A DNA stretch of 64,000 nt from Anoxybacter fermentans (lineage in GTDB: Bacteria; Bacillota; Halanaerobiia; DY22613), in the NCBI RefSeq assembly GCF_003991135.1, contig NZ_CP016379.1, positions 2,418,001 through 2,482,000 on the forward strand. Reading direction: 5' to 3'. Shown piece after piece: positions 45,710 to 53,143 of the stretch (positions are counted from its first letter, which is position 1; each line of letters starts with the position of its first letter). The notes under the pieces were generated by a model. That model was not told the origin of the DNA, made no database searches, and worked only from the letters and a program-made list of their open reading frames with translations. A program made the translations under genes and the position numbers.

Positions 45710-46090
45710 TTAAACCCTAACATCGATAAAAATACTAAAAGTTTCCCTCATCCTTGCCACCAGATCTAAAAGTTCTTCAGGTGGTATTTCCCTAATTACT
45801 TTATCTGTTTCTGTATCGATCACCTTGACCAACAAACGTTTGGTATCCTCGTGAATGACAAAATCAAGTTTTCTATTGAAGATTTTTACCATTTCGTTCA
45901 AACCTTTTGTTATCTCATTAAGAGATTGCTTTAAACTATCCTTATCCTTTTCTTTAAATAAAGTAAAGTTTAACTGTTTTTGATTATCATTTGTAATCAT
46001 TATTTCCTGATTATCTTTTTTTACTTCCGCAGTTTTTAAATTTGTAAAGGAAGAACTGTTTTGAATACTTTTAACATTCATACTTCTCAC
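45710..46090 (-). CDS. flaG: FlaG family protein
   Basis: At 126 residues it shows the FlaG core in the C-terminal 65 residues: IFNRKLDFVIHEDTKRLLVK, VIDTETDKVIREIPPEELLD, ending METFSIFIDV-like. The N-terminal half is variable and charged. FlaG affects filament length in several bacteria; its mechanism is not settled. It is directly followed by fliD, the common gene order, and stands after flagellin across a 118-bp gap with two inverted repeats. Confidence 0.9.
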   Translation of the reverse strand: MRSMNVKSIQNSSSFTNLKTAEVKKDNQEIMITNDNQKQLNFTLFKEKDKDSLKQSLNEITKGLNEMVKIFNRKLDFVIHEDTKRLLVKVIDTETDKVIREIPPEELLDLVARMRETFSIFIDVRV

Positions 46091-46098
46091 CTCTTAAC

Positions 46099-46155
46099 CC
46101 TATTCAGACTCGGATGAAGAAAAAATAAATTTTTCTCCATTCAAATCTGAATAGG
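46099..46155 (-). repeat. Nested inverted repeat in the flaG leader
   Basis: CCTATTCAGA (46099-46108) is perfectly repeated in inverse as TCTGAATAGG (46146-46155). Between them GGATGAAGAAAAAAT and ATTTTTCTCCATTC can form an imperfect inner stem. The structure lies between the flagellin 3' hairpin and the flaG start, and ends about eight bases before the flaG stop/start side; it may protect or attenuate the flaG-fliD message. Confidence 0.6.
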
Positions 46156-46165
46156 TGAAATTCGA

Positions 46166-46185
46166 CCGACTGGAAATCCAGTCGG
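46166..46185 (-). terminator. Stem-loop downstream of flagellin
   Basis: CCGACTGG (46166-46173) pairs perfectly with CCAGTCGG (46178-46185) around a four-base loop, 23 bases after the flagellin stop. No strong U-tract follows on the transcribed strand, so it may be a weak terminator or a 3' stabiliser of the very abundant flagellin message rather than a full stop. Confidence 0.6.
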
Positions 46186-46208
46186 CCGAGATAAGTAGAA
46201 TTTTAATC

Positions 46209-47045
46209 TTAACCCAGGAGTTGTAATACTGATTGTGGTTTCATATTAGCCTGAGCAAGCATTGCAGTACCAGCTTGCATGAGAATTTGCTGTTTTGTAA
46301 AGTTCATCATCTCAGCAGCCATATCAACATCTCTAATCCGGGATTCGGCTGCTGTCAGGTTCTCAGCAGCAGTTTCCAGGTTAGCAATGGTATGCTCCAG
46401 ACGGTTCTGATAAGCACCAAGTTTAGCACGCTCAGTAGATACACTGGAAATAGCTGAGTCTAACTTACCTATAAGCGCATTTGCGTTAGATACCTGTTGA
46501 GTAGCACTTATACCACTTGAAATGTTAATTGCGCCATTAGTTATGCCCAATGCTGTAGCACCCATAGTAGCAATAGATATACTTATATATTGACCAGTGT
46601 TTGCACCAACTTGAAGTCTACCATTAAATGTACCATCAAGTAGCTTCTTAGTGTTAAACTCAGTAGTACTTGCAATTCTACTCAACTCACTTTGCAAAGC
46701 CTTTAATTCTTCTTGAATCTTTGCACGGTCAGAAGTAATAAGAGTATCATTAGCAGCCTGTACAGCCAATTCTCTCATCCGCTGAAGGATAGAATGGGTT
46801 TCATTTAAAGCACCTTCTGCAGTCTGGATTAAAGAAATACCATCCTGCGCGTTCCGAATTGCTTGATTCAAACCGTTGATCTGACTACGCATTTTTTCAG
46901 AGATTGCCAGACCTGCAGCATCATCAGCAGCACGGTTAATCCTAAGACCGGAAGACAATTTTTCTAAAGACTTACCCATTGCAACATCAGTGTTTCTCAA
47001 AGTCTTCCACGCATTCAATGCAGAAATGTTGTGATTAATTCTCAT
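46209..47045 (-). CDS. fliC: Flagellin
   Basis: Filament subunit, 278 residues. The D0/D1 N-terminus is canonical ([40 protein letters not shown]), and so is the C-terminus ([49 protein letters not shown]). The central region (about 140-190) is very short, with no D2/D3 outer domains, so glycans are probably the main surface feature. It contains several Ser/Thr ([28 protein letters not shown]) that could take sugars from the Maf enzymes. It is preceded by a sigma-28 promoter and a structured leader. Confidence 0.97.
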   Translation of the reverse strand: MRINHNISALNAWKTLRNTDVAMGKSLEKLSSGLRINRAADDAAGLAISEKMRSQINGLNQAIRNAQDGISLIQTAEGALNETHSILQRMRELAVQAANDTLITSDRAKIQEELKALQSELSRIASTTEFNTKKLLDGTFNGRLQVGANTGQYISISIATMGATALGITNGAINISSGISATQQVSNANALIGKLDSAISSVSTERAKLGAYQNRLEHTIANLETAAENLTAAESRIRDVDMAAEMMNFTKQQILMQAGTAMLAQANMKPQSVLQLLG

Positions 47046-47051
47046 TAAAAA

Positions 47052-47060
47052 CCCCTCCTT
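47052..47060 (-). promoter_or_regulatory. Flagellin ribosome binding site, probable second CsrA site
   Basis: AAGGAGGGG on the minus strand (47060-47052), six bases before the ATG at 47045. It contains a GGA that matches the CsrA core. In Bacillus subtilis CsrA binds the hag leader at the Shine-Dalgarno and an upstream hairpin; here the upstream hairpin is present at 47075-47090. Confidence 0.75.
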
Positions 47061-47074
47061 AGAATTTTTTTAAT

Positions 47075-47090
47075 TTGGCATCCTTGCCAA
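47075..47090 (-). promoter_or_regulatory. CsrA-binding hairpin in the flagellin leader
   Basis: On the transcribed strand TTGGCA-AGGA-TGCCAA forms a six-bp stem with an AGGA loop. This is the ideal CsrA target (GGA exposed in a short hairpin loop). It lies 15 bases upstream of the Shine-Dalgarno, and csrA and fliW are encoded just upstream, matching the FliW-CsrA-flagellin feedback known in Bacillus. Confidence 0.8.
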
Positions 47091-47099
47091 AAAGTCTTT

Positions 47100-47133
47100 C
47101 TTACTAAGTGGCCGGCCGGCTCCACTAAGTAAG
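47100..47133 (-). repeat. Hairpin with GC-rich loop in the flagellin leader
   Basis: CTTACTAAGTGG (47100-47111) pairs with CCACTAAGTAAG (47122-47133) with one A-A mismatch, enclosing the palindromic CCGGCCGG. It is the second of three stem-loops in the flagellin 5' region. Role unknown; message stability is the simplest guess. Confidence 0.65.
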
Positions 47134-47136
47134 ATA

Positions 47137-47190
47137 GTTTAACACCCATTACTGAATTTAAAAACTTAAATTCAGTAATCGATGTTAAAC
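47137..47190 (-). repeat. Long hairpin near the 5' end of the flagellin transcript
   Basis: GTTTAACA (47137-47144) and ATTACTGAATTT (47148-47159) pair with AAATTCAGTAAT (47168-47179) and TGTTAAAC (47183-47190), giving 20 base pairs interrupted by one 3x3 internal loop. It begins about 20 bases after the predicted transcription start and probably shields the 5' end of the message from decay. Confidence 0.75.
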
Positions 47191-47215
47191 ACTTATCTAA
47201 GTAATTTCATTTTAA

Positions 47216-47242
47216 TTATCGACGTTATAGTATAATCTTTTA
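47216..47242 (-). promoter_or_regulatory. Sigma-28 (SigD/FliA) promoter of flagellin
   Basis: On the minus strand TAAA (47242-47239), a spacer of exactly 15 bases, and GTCGATAA (47223-47216) match the sigma-28 consensus TAAA-N15-GCCGATAA with one deviation. Transcription should start near 47209, giving a leader of about 165 bases. The cognate sigma factor (7096-7860) and anti-sigma factor FlgM (51432-51719) are in the window. Confidence 0.88.
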
Positions 47243-47310
47243 ACAAGAGAATCCGACCATTAAAGTCAATTAAACTTATTTTACACCTTTTTTCTCTAAA
47301 TTACTTGATT

Positions 47311-47562
47311 TTATACCTCATTTTCATTATTATATGTCCTGGTAAACATTTTTGAAATCTCACCTAGTGTATCCATATCAATCTGAACTGCCTTTTGATT
47401 CTCCTTTTCAACTTCTTTAATTAATTCTTCGCGTAAAATTATCAAATCCTTCGGCGCTTCAATACCAAGTTTTACTTGATTTTTTTGAAAATCTACAACA
47501 GTAATTTTTATATCATCACCAATCAAAATACTTTCATCTTTTTTTCTCGTCAAAATCAACAA
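47311..47562 (-). CDS. csrA: Carbon storage regulator CsrA (translational repressor of flagellin)
   Basis: RNA-binding dimer. MLILTRKKDESILIGDDIKI is the family start, and the key RNA-contacting residues L4 and R44 (LIILREELI) are present. 83 residues includes a C-terminal extension (about 60-83) beyond the E. coli protein, as in Bacillus-type CsrA that is bound by FliW. It follows fliW by 20 bases and precedes the flagellin leader, which has an ideal binding hairpin. Confidence 0.96.
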   Translation of the reverse strand: MLILTRKKDESILIGDDIKITVVDFQKNQVKLGIEAPKDLIILREELIKEVEKENQKAVQIDMDTLGEISKMFTRTYNNENEV

Positions 47563-47582
47563 TGGAATGCACCCCTTTGCCG

Positions 47583-48008
47583 CTATCCAGTCAATATCGG
47601 GTGACGGATACTGTATTTATCATCTGGTAAAATAATTTGTTCACCTAACCTGTTTTCTACATTTATTATAAGTGGTGCTCTCAAATTTATGGTTATTTTT
47701 CGGGGATTATCGGATACTACTGTAATCCCTAAAGTCATCACCTGTTCTTTTCTCGTAATCTTAAGTCTTTTTTTCACTTCTTCAGTTAACTCAAACTGAT
47801 AGTCTGGCAATACAATCCAGGGATCTAAAACAACAAAAGCTAAATCCGGTGTTTTTAAAGATTGAAGCCACATAAATGGAGCCTCAATTACTTTACTTAA
47901 AAGTATAAATTGATGCTCACTGGAAAATCCAATTATTCCTTTTGAAAAAGTTAATACATCCTTTTCTTTATATTCCAATTCACCAAAACGTACTGTCTTA
48001 ACTTTCAT
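47583..48008 (-). CDS. fliW: Flagellar assembly factor FliW (CsrA antagonist)
   Basis: At 141 residues it is standard FliW: VRFGELEYKEKDVLTFSKGI, then IGFSSEHQFILLSKVIEAPF, with FMWLQSLKTPDLAFVVLDPW and ITINLRAPLIINVENRLGEQ. FliW binds either flagellin or CsrA; when flagellin is exported, FliW is free to sequester CsrA and so relieve repression of flagellin translation. The gene order fliW-csrA-flagellin is the Bacillus arrangement. Confidence 0.95.
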   Translation of the reverse strand: MKVKTVRFGELEYKEKDVLTFSKGIIGFSSEHQFILLSKVIEAPFMWLQSLKTPDLAFVVLDPWIVLPDYQFELTEEVKKRLKITRKEQVMTLGITVVSDNPRKITINLRAPLIINVENRLGEQIILPDDKYSIRHPILTG

Positions 48009-48028
48009 AATCTACCTCCACTTTTACT

Positions 48029-48586
48029 TTACCTGACAAAATCCAACACATTACCAGTCCATTTAACATCAATATAATTCTTTTGTCTTAAATACATATT
48101 AACTTTACCCCAATCCAGGTTTACATTAACTTGATAAAAAGAAACATCATATTTATCAGGTTTAATTTCTGGTTCAAAAGCTAAAGAACCGTCTCTGTAA
48201 GTAATTTCTGGCCCTGGTTTAAAACCTACTTCAATCTGGCCTGGCTTTATCCAGGCTTTTTCGGCAGTTATTTTAGCCACAATTCCTCTATTTTCATGAA
48301 CATCAGCCATTTGAAAGCCCTCCTGTACCCGGCGCTGAATCCCTTCTAAAGCAGTTTTATACCCTTCTCTAACTATCTTTTTCATAAATAGGTCATAATC
48401 ATAAAATCCAATTTTCTCCCTACACCGGGTACCATCTACCTGCACCTGGCCATATTCTTGTTTAATATCCAGTTTAACCTTACCACTCTGGCGATGAATT
48501 TCAGATGGTATTTGTTTAATTTTTATTGCAGGCTGTTTGATATCCAAGCCAATTAGAGCAGGTTGTTGATATATTTTAATATCCAT
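48029..48586 (-). CDS. DUF6470 family protein (YviE-like)
   Basis: About 185 residues from the ATG at 48586; a GTG at 48595 lies in the AAGGTGAGG site and is less likely. It is conserved in position between flgL and fliW in Firmicutes, where Bacillus has YviE. Visible features: IYQQPALIGLDIKQPAIKIK at the start and YDLFMKKIVREGYKTALEGI in the middle, with alternating hydrophobic beta strands at both ends. No signal or membrane segment. Function unknown. Confidence 0.8.
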   Translation of the reverse strand: MDIKIYQQPALIGLDIKQPAIKIKQIPSEIHRQSGKVKLDIKQEYGQVQVDGTRCREKIGFYDYDLFMKKIVREGYKTALEGIQRRVQEGFQMADVHENRGIVAKITAEKAWIKPGQIEVGFKPGPEITYRDGSLAFEPEIKPDKYDVSFYQVNVNLDWGKVNMYLRQKNYIDVKWTGNVLDFVR

Positions 48587-48596
48587 AATCCTCACC

Positions 48597-49469
48597 TTAT
48601 TTAATAAAATCTACCAATGAGGGCTGAATTATTCTTGCACCAGCGGCAAGAGAAGCACGATAGACATTCTCCTGCATTCTAAGATTCATAATGGTTTCAG
48701 CTATATCCACATCCTCAATCTCTGATAAAAGCTGTGTATGTTTAATATTTACATCTTCAAAACGATGTCTGGCCAGTTCTAAACGCTTCAATTTGGAACC
48801 CAAATTGGCACGAAAAGAAAGACAGTTATTTATCGCATCATCCAATTTTTGTAATGTTACAGAAGAAAGGTTATTAGTATTACCTGTCGATAAATCATTG
48901 ATCATGTCTCTTAAAGCTTCAAAGGCTTTATCAAAAATTACATTCCCCGGCACACTATATTCAATTTCAATGTTTTTACTGATCTCAACAGATAAATACT
49001 CACTATCACCTTGATAAGGTGTAGTATAGTCAGTATATGGTTTGGTTGTAGTTTTATGGCCAGAAAAAATAAATCGACCACCAATGGATGTATTGGCTAT
49101 CTGAACCAGATGTTCTGCCAACTGAATTATTTCTTCACGAATAGCATCACGCTGAGATTGATCTAAAGTTTCGTTAGCACCATATATAGCTAACTCACGA
49201 GCCCTTTGAAGAACAGAATTCATTTCATTTAAAGCCATTTCGGAAGTATCGATCCAATCCATCGCCTGATCAATATTTTCTATATACTGTTCATTCTGTT
49301 TTAAAATAGTCTGATACTGCATACTACGCAATGCACTTATCGGGTCATCTGAAGGAGTGTTAATTTTTTTCCCCGTTGCCAGTTGATAGTTTAAGCGGTC
49401 CAGTTTTTTAAGATTATTGTTCAAATCTTTCATCAGATTATTAACTATCAATGAATTTGTCAAGCGCAT
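48597..49469 (-). CDS. flgL: Hook-filament junction protein FlgL (HAP3)
   Basis: Flagellin-like junction protein, 290 residues. The N-terminus is RLTNSLIVNNLMKDLNNNLK followed by LATGKKINTPSDDPISALRS; the C-terminus has LSEIEDVDIAETIMNLRMQE and NVYRASLAAGARIIQPSLVD. It joins FlgK to the filament and lies 12 bases after flgK. It is exported late and probably chaperoned by FlgN encoded just upstream. Confidence 0.96.
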   Translation of the reverse strand: MRLTNSLIVNNLMKDLNNNLKKLDRLNYQLATGKKINTPSDDPISALRSMQYQTILKQNEQYIENIDQAMDWIDTSEMALNEMNSVLQRARELAIYGANETLDQSQRDAIREEIIQLAEHLVQIANTSIGGRFIFSGHKTTTKPYTDYTTPYQGDSEYLSVEISKNIEIEYSVPGNVIFDKAFEALRDMINDLSTGNTNNLSSVTLQKLDDAINNCLSFRANLGSKLKRLELARHRFEDVNIKHTQLLSEIEDVDIAETIMNLRMQENVYRASLAAGARIIQPSLVDFIK

Positions 49470-49481
49470 TTATTCCACCCC

Positions 49482-50888
49482 CTATCTCAAAATCCCATTG
49501 ACCAATGTATCCAACATTTCAGACTGGGTCTGAATCAGTTTTGCTGCGGCATTATAGGCATGTTGATACCTGATCAGATTGGCCATCTCTTCATCCAAAG
49601 AGACACCTGAGATGGACTGTCTTTGTTGATCCAACTGCTCAGTCAAAGCCTTTTGATTTTCCACCATATGCAATGCGCGCTGAGAATCAACACCAAGTCT
49701 GGTGATAATTCCACCCCAGTAATCAGCCATTGTTGTTTTTTCACCATTTAAAAGTCCTGTTTGCATAACTTCACTTAATTTGAGGGCATTACTGCCATCA
49801 CCTGGACTATCCATTGACAAAGCAGCAGCAATTCGATTCAAACCATTTATTTCATCCATAATATCATCACTTACACGAATATTGGAAGCATCTGTTCCCT
49901 CAAAAAACTTTATTCCGGTACTATTATCCAGACCATAACCATTTTGATGAACCTCGTTAAACTCAACAATAAAAGTGCTTGCCATAGTATCCAGCTCAGA
50001 TATAAAATCTGCAACGATCTCATCTCTGGCCTCCAAAATCCCTTTAAGTTCACCACTTTTAAGTAATAAACTACTACCAGTACTCTTCCACTTTACATCT
50101 ACCATACCATTTTTTGAATGATTTTCAATATAAGTAAGTTCCAAATTCTGATTTCCAGCTACCAGACTAAAACCACCAATAGTAATATTAACTTTACCTG
50201 TAGAATCGTAGTTTAGCTCAATATCGACAAGAGAAGCAAGTTTATCAATTAATAAATCCCGCTCGTCCATTAAATCATTGGGATTATCACCTTTACCCAC
50301 AACTAGAGAAATTTGTTTATTCAGGTCAGCAATCCGTCGCGCATAGGAATTTATTTCTTCCACTTTATTTTTAACATAACCATCCAGTGCCCACTGAAAG
50401 TCCTGTAACTGACCGCGTAATGCTGTAAATACATCAGCCAGGGCTGCAGCACTCTGGCGTACAGCAGCTCTTACCGCCCCACTTTCAGGATTGTTATGTA
50501 ATTCCTGGAGAGAACTCCAGAAATTATCTAGTGCGCTTCTAAGACCCAGATCAGAAGGTTCACCAAAGATTAATTCAATCTCATGCAATGCATCAGAAAG
50601 CTGTTCCCACTTACCAAGATTGGAAGTTTCCTCACGAAAACGTCCATCTATAAACAAGTTACGCAACCTTATAATCTGTTTTACCTTTACTCCTGTCCCT
50701 ACCTGACCTGCTTGAACACGGTCATGAAGGGAAGGAATTGCATAGGGAGTAGTTGCTGTTAACTCTGCACGCTGACGCGAATACCCTTCGGTATTGGCAT
50801 TTGCTATATTATGCCCCGTCACATTTAAAGCCCTTTGCTGGGCCTTTAGAGCTCTTACCCCTATATTCAGTCCCATCATACCGCTCAT
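49482..50888 (-). CDS. flgK: Hook-filament junction protein FlgK (HAP1)
   Basis: About 468 residues from the ATG at 50888, which has AAGGGGG upstream; the frame opens at 50924 inside flgN. N-terminal MSGMMGLNIGVRALKAQQRA and NVTGHNIANANTEGYSRQRA are diagnostic; the C-terminus is ISGVSLDEEMANLIRYQHAY followed by NAAAKLIQTQSEMLDTLVNG. The middle is the usual variable beta region. Encoded between flgN and flgL. Confidence 0.96.
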   Translation of the reverse strand: MSGMMGLNIGVRALKAQQRALNVTGHNIANANTEGYSRQRAELTATTPYAIPSLHDRVQAGQVGTGVKVKQIIRLRNLFIDGRFREETSNLGKWEQLSDALHEIELIFGEPSDLGLRSALDNFWSSLQELHNNPESGAVRAAVRQSAAALADVFTALRGQLQDFQWALDGYVKNKVEEINSYARRIADLNKQISLVVGKGDNPNDLMDERDLLIDKLASLVDIELNYDSTGKVNITIGGFSLVAGNQNLELTYIENHSKNGMVDVKWKSTGSSLLLKSGELKGILEARDEIVADFISELDTMASTFIVEFNEVHQNGYGLDNSTGIKFFEGTDASNIRVSDDIMDEINGLNRIAAALSMDSPGDGSNALKLSEVMQTGLLNGEKTTMADYWGGIITRLGVDSQRALHMVENQKALTEQLDQQRQSISGVSLDEEMANLIRYQHAYNAAAKLIQTQSEMLDTLVNGILR

Positions 50889-50907
50889 ATTTCCATGCCC
50901 CCTTATA

Positions 50908-51402
50908 CTACACACGCTTATCAATTAAATGTTGAGATTTATTTTCTTCGACCCCGGCCCGTGTGTAAGTAGAAGATGAAGGTGATACCGCCTGAGTCAA
51001 AATACGAATTGTAAAATCATTAATTTTTAATGCTTCTTCAATTAATACCCGATTGGTCTCATTAGTTTGGTGCAATTCTTCAAGAATTTTTAATAAGCTG
51101 GTTCTAAGCTGATCCAGTTTAATTCTGGAACCCTCATCTAAAAAATCTCTCAATTTACTAAAGGAAAGCTCCTTATCGGGAATATCTAATTCAGAACAGA
51201 GACCAATAACTACCTGACGCCTTTTTTTCTCTATACCTTCAATTTTATCAATCAAATCCTGTTCCTCTCTAAGATAATCAGCCAATTTTTCAACATCATT
51301 AGCAATGATGACCTGTTGTTTATCATGCGCCAGATCAGTAAGTTTAGTATATAATTTTTTTTCCTCATTTAAAACACGTATTAATTCATTTAAATAATCC
51401 AT
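50908..51402 (-). CDS. flgN: Export chaperone FlgN (YvyG)
   Basis: Chaperone of FlgK and FlgL, 164 residues, all helical: YLNELIRVLNEEKKLYTKLT, then IEGIEKKRRQVVIGLCSELD and SRIKLDQLRTSLLKILEELH with the ETNRVLIEEALKINDFTIRI helix. The tail (AVSPSSSTYTRAGVEENKSQ) is the usual post-chaperone peptide in Firmicutes. It lies between flgM and flgK. Confidence 0.9.
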   Translation of the reverse strand: MDYLNELIRVLNEEKKLYTKLTDLAHDKQQVIIANDVEKLADYLREEQDLIDKIEGIEKKRRQVVIGLCSELDIPDKELSFSKLRDFLDEGSRIKLDQLRTSLLKILEELHQTNETNRVLIEEALKINDFTIRILTQAVSPSSSTYTRAGVEENKSQHLIDKRV

Positions 51403-51431
51403 TCAATTGCTCATCCTCCTGAAAAATAGAT

Positions 51432-51719
51432 CTATTTAACAATCTTATCAATAAAATATCCTTCTATCATTTTTTCTGCTATCATTTCACCCTTAATCTC
51501 ATAAGTCCCTTGTTGAATAACCCGTTTAAGCTGATTTACCTTTTCAGTACGAATATCAGGTGTCTTAGCCAAAACCTCATAAATTCGCTTAAGTTCTTTG
51601 GCTTCACGGGATAAGTTCACCTTATCCTCTCTAACAGAATTAGACCCACCAAGTTTTTGAAAACTATTCTTTTGATACATTTTACCAATCTGTTGTAATC
51701 TGCTACCTGATATTTTCAT
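51432..51719 (-). CDS. flgM: Anti-sigma-28 factor FlgM
   Basis: At 95 residues it matches FlgM: an N-terminal disordered part beginning MKISGSRLQQIGKMYQKNSF, then the sigma-binding helices DKVNLSREAKELKRIYEVLA-like and DIRTEKVNQLKRVIQQGTYE with EIKGEMIAEKMIEGYF. It holds SigD inactive until exported through the finished hook. First gene of the late operon flgM-flgN-flgK-flgL-DUF6470-fliW-csrA. Confidence 0.93.
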   Translation of the reverse strand: MKISGSRLQQIGKMYQKNSFQKLGGSNSVREDKVNLSREAKELKRIYEVLAKTPDIRTEKVNQLKRVIQQGTYEIKGEMIAEKMIEGYFIDKIVK

Positions 51720-51759
51720 AGCTTATCACCACCATTAAATTAAAATCAATTCTATTTTT

Positions 51760-51787
51760 ATCTTCGGTAAAAGATCTGTAATTATTA
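51760..51787 (-). promoter_or_regulatory. Weak sigma-28-like promoter for flgM
   Basis: On the minus strand CCGAAGAT (51767-51760) with TAAT 16 bases upstream (51787-51784) resembles the sigma-28 pattern. It deviates in the -10 part, so this is only a candidate. Some promoter is needed here because an intrinsic terminator closes the preceding yvyF gene. Confidence 0.3.
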
Positions 51788-51795
51788 ATGGCAAT

Positions 51796-51826
51796 AAAAA
51801 AACCTGACTGTAAATTAAGTCAGGTT
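51796..51826 (-). terminator. Intrinsic terminator after yvyF
   Basis: AACCTGACT (51801-51809) pairs perfectly with AGTCAGGTT (51818-51826); a run of Us follows on the transcribed strand (As at 51796-51802). It separates yvyF from the flgM operon. Confidence 0.88.
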
Positions 51827-51871
51827 AGCTAACTATACCTACAATATTCTAATGTTTATACCTCAGTTGAT

Positions 51872-52282
51872 TTATTCTTTTCTCAACCACTCGGCAGTAT
51901 ACATTTTAGCACTTTTTCTAGTATCAGATTTTTCAACTTTTTTCTCTTCCAGTCCCTCGGTTAATCCTTTAAACAAACGTTCACTACATTTTTTACAATA
52001 ACGCCCTTCTTTTATAGGTTCACCACAACTTTCACAGGTTAAAACATTTTCAAAATTTAATTCTCCTGCTGTAATACGTCCCGATTTAATAAATTTGATA
52101 ATCCGTTTCTTAGAAACTCCCGTCATTTTATGAATTTCATCTATACTGGCGCTAGCTTTATCCCAAAGGTATTCTTTGACTTTTTCAAAGTCCTTTTCTT
52201 CTTCTTCATAGCACTCACTACAAATATTCATAGTTGGATGAACAAAAACTTTTCCACACTCTATACAATTTTTTAATTGCAC
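51872..52282 (-). CDS. yvyF: YvyF-like flagellar region protein (TIGR03826)
   Basis: About 136 residues with two zinc-ribbon-like CxxC pairs (CIECGKVF, ICSEC; then TCESCGEPI, YCKKCSERL) flanking a helix-turn-helix-like centre (DKASASIDEIHKMTGVSKKR; IIKFIKSGRI). This matches the YvyF family next to flgM in Firmicutes; a regulatory role is suspected. The start is GTG at 52282 after AAGGGG; the open frame begins at GTG 52291, which is too close to that site. Confidence 0.85.
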   Translation of the reverse strand: MQLKNCIECGKVFVHPTMNICSECYEEEEKDFEKVKEYLWDKASASIDEIHKMTGVSKKRIIKFIKSGRITAGELNFENVLTCESCGEPIKEGRYCKKCSERLFKGLTEGLEEKKVEKSDTRKSAKMYTAEWLRKE

Positions 52283-52382
52283 TATAATCACCCCTTATAT
52301 CTTCTTTTGCGGGATATTTTATATATTCGCCAACTAAATTTCATATTCCTGCCTGATTAACGAGAATAGGGTTTTATTTATT

Positions 52383-52409
52383 AAAAAAAATTCCGGTCAG
52401 CATTGACCG
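52383..52409 (-). terminator. Intrinsic terminator after udk
   Basis: CGGTCA (52394-52399 as CGGTCA on the minus strand partner TGACCG at 52404-52409) forms a six-bp stem with a four-base loop. On the transcribed strand it is followed by eight Us (As 52383-52390). It isolates udk from the flagellar region. Confidence 0.85.
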
Positions 52410-52416
52410 AAACTTT

Positions 52417-53055
52417 TCAACCATCAACCTTTTCTAACTCCATCAAATAACTCTTAATCCGTGCCACTAGTATATCAATAGCTACCTGATTAAACCCACC
52501 TTTAGGTACGATAATATCAGCATATTTCTTTGTCGGATGAATATACTTCTCATACATGGGTCTTACTGTCTTAAGATACTGCTCAGCAATAGAATCCAAA
52601 GTCCGCCCCCTTTCTCGTGTATCTCTTAGAACACGCCTAAGTAACCTAATATCTGAATCAGCATCCACAAACACCTTGATATCCATAAGGTCCCTGAGCT
52701 CGGCATCATGTAAAACTAAAATCCCCTCCAGCAAAATAATTCGCTTTGGTTCTACCCGTATCCGCTCAGGCTTACGGTTATGGACTGTAAAATCATATTG
52801 AGGTTGGTCAATAGCCTTTCCCGCTACTAATTGTTTAATATGTTCAATCAATAATTCAGTATCAAAGGCATCGGGACAATCATAGTTGAGTTTGGCCCGT
52901 TCTTCAAGAGGGAGATGACTGTTATCTTTATAATAATAATCCTGTTTAATTAAAAGAATATGTTCATCTCCAATCTGCTTTACCAGATTTTCTGCAACCG
53001 TTGTTTTCCCTGATCCAGAACCTCCTGAAATACCTATTACAACACTATTTTTCAT
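52417..53055 (-). CDS. udk: Uridine kinase
   Basis: Salvage kinase phosphorylating uridine and cytidine, 212 residues. P-loop GISGGSGSGKTTVAENL at residues 8-24; LIKQDYYYKDNSHLPLEERA and NYDCPDAFDTELLIEHIKQL are the substrate region; RVEPKRIILLEGILVLHDAE and RDTRERGRTLDSIAEQYLKT complete the family. Single gene with its own promoter (53101-53129) and terminator. It is a housekeeping gene at the edge of the flagellar locus. Confidence 0.95.
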   Translation of the reverse strand: MKNSVVIGISGGSGSGKTTVAENLVKQIGDEHILLIKQDYYYKDNSHLPLEERAKLNYDCPDAFDTELLIEHIKQLVAGKAIDQPQYDFTVHNRKPERIRVEPKRIILLEGILVLHDAELRDLMDIKVFVDADSDIRLLRRVLRDTRERGRTLDSIAEQYLKTVRPMYEKYIHPTKKYADIIVPKGGFNQVAIDILVARIKSYLMELEKVDG

Positions 53056-53100
53056 AGCTACAAAAATCCTCCCCAGTTACTGTAGTCAAATTTCTAATTT

Positions 53101-53129
53101 ATTTTAACATCTCCTATTCCTTTTTGCAA
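53101..53129 (-). promoter_or_regulatory. Sigma-A promoter of udk
   Basis: On the minus strand TTGCAA (53129-53124), 17-base spacer, TAAAAT (53106-53101; five of six -10 matches). Transcription would start near 53094, about 40 bases before the udk ATG. Confidence 0.65.
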
Positions 53130-53143
53130 TTTTTTCGTACGGA

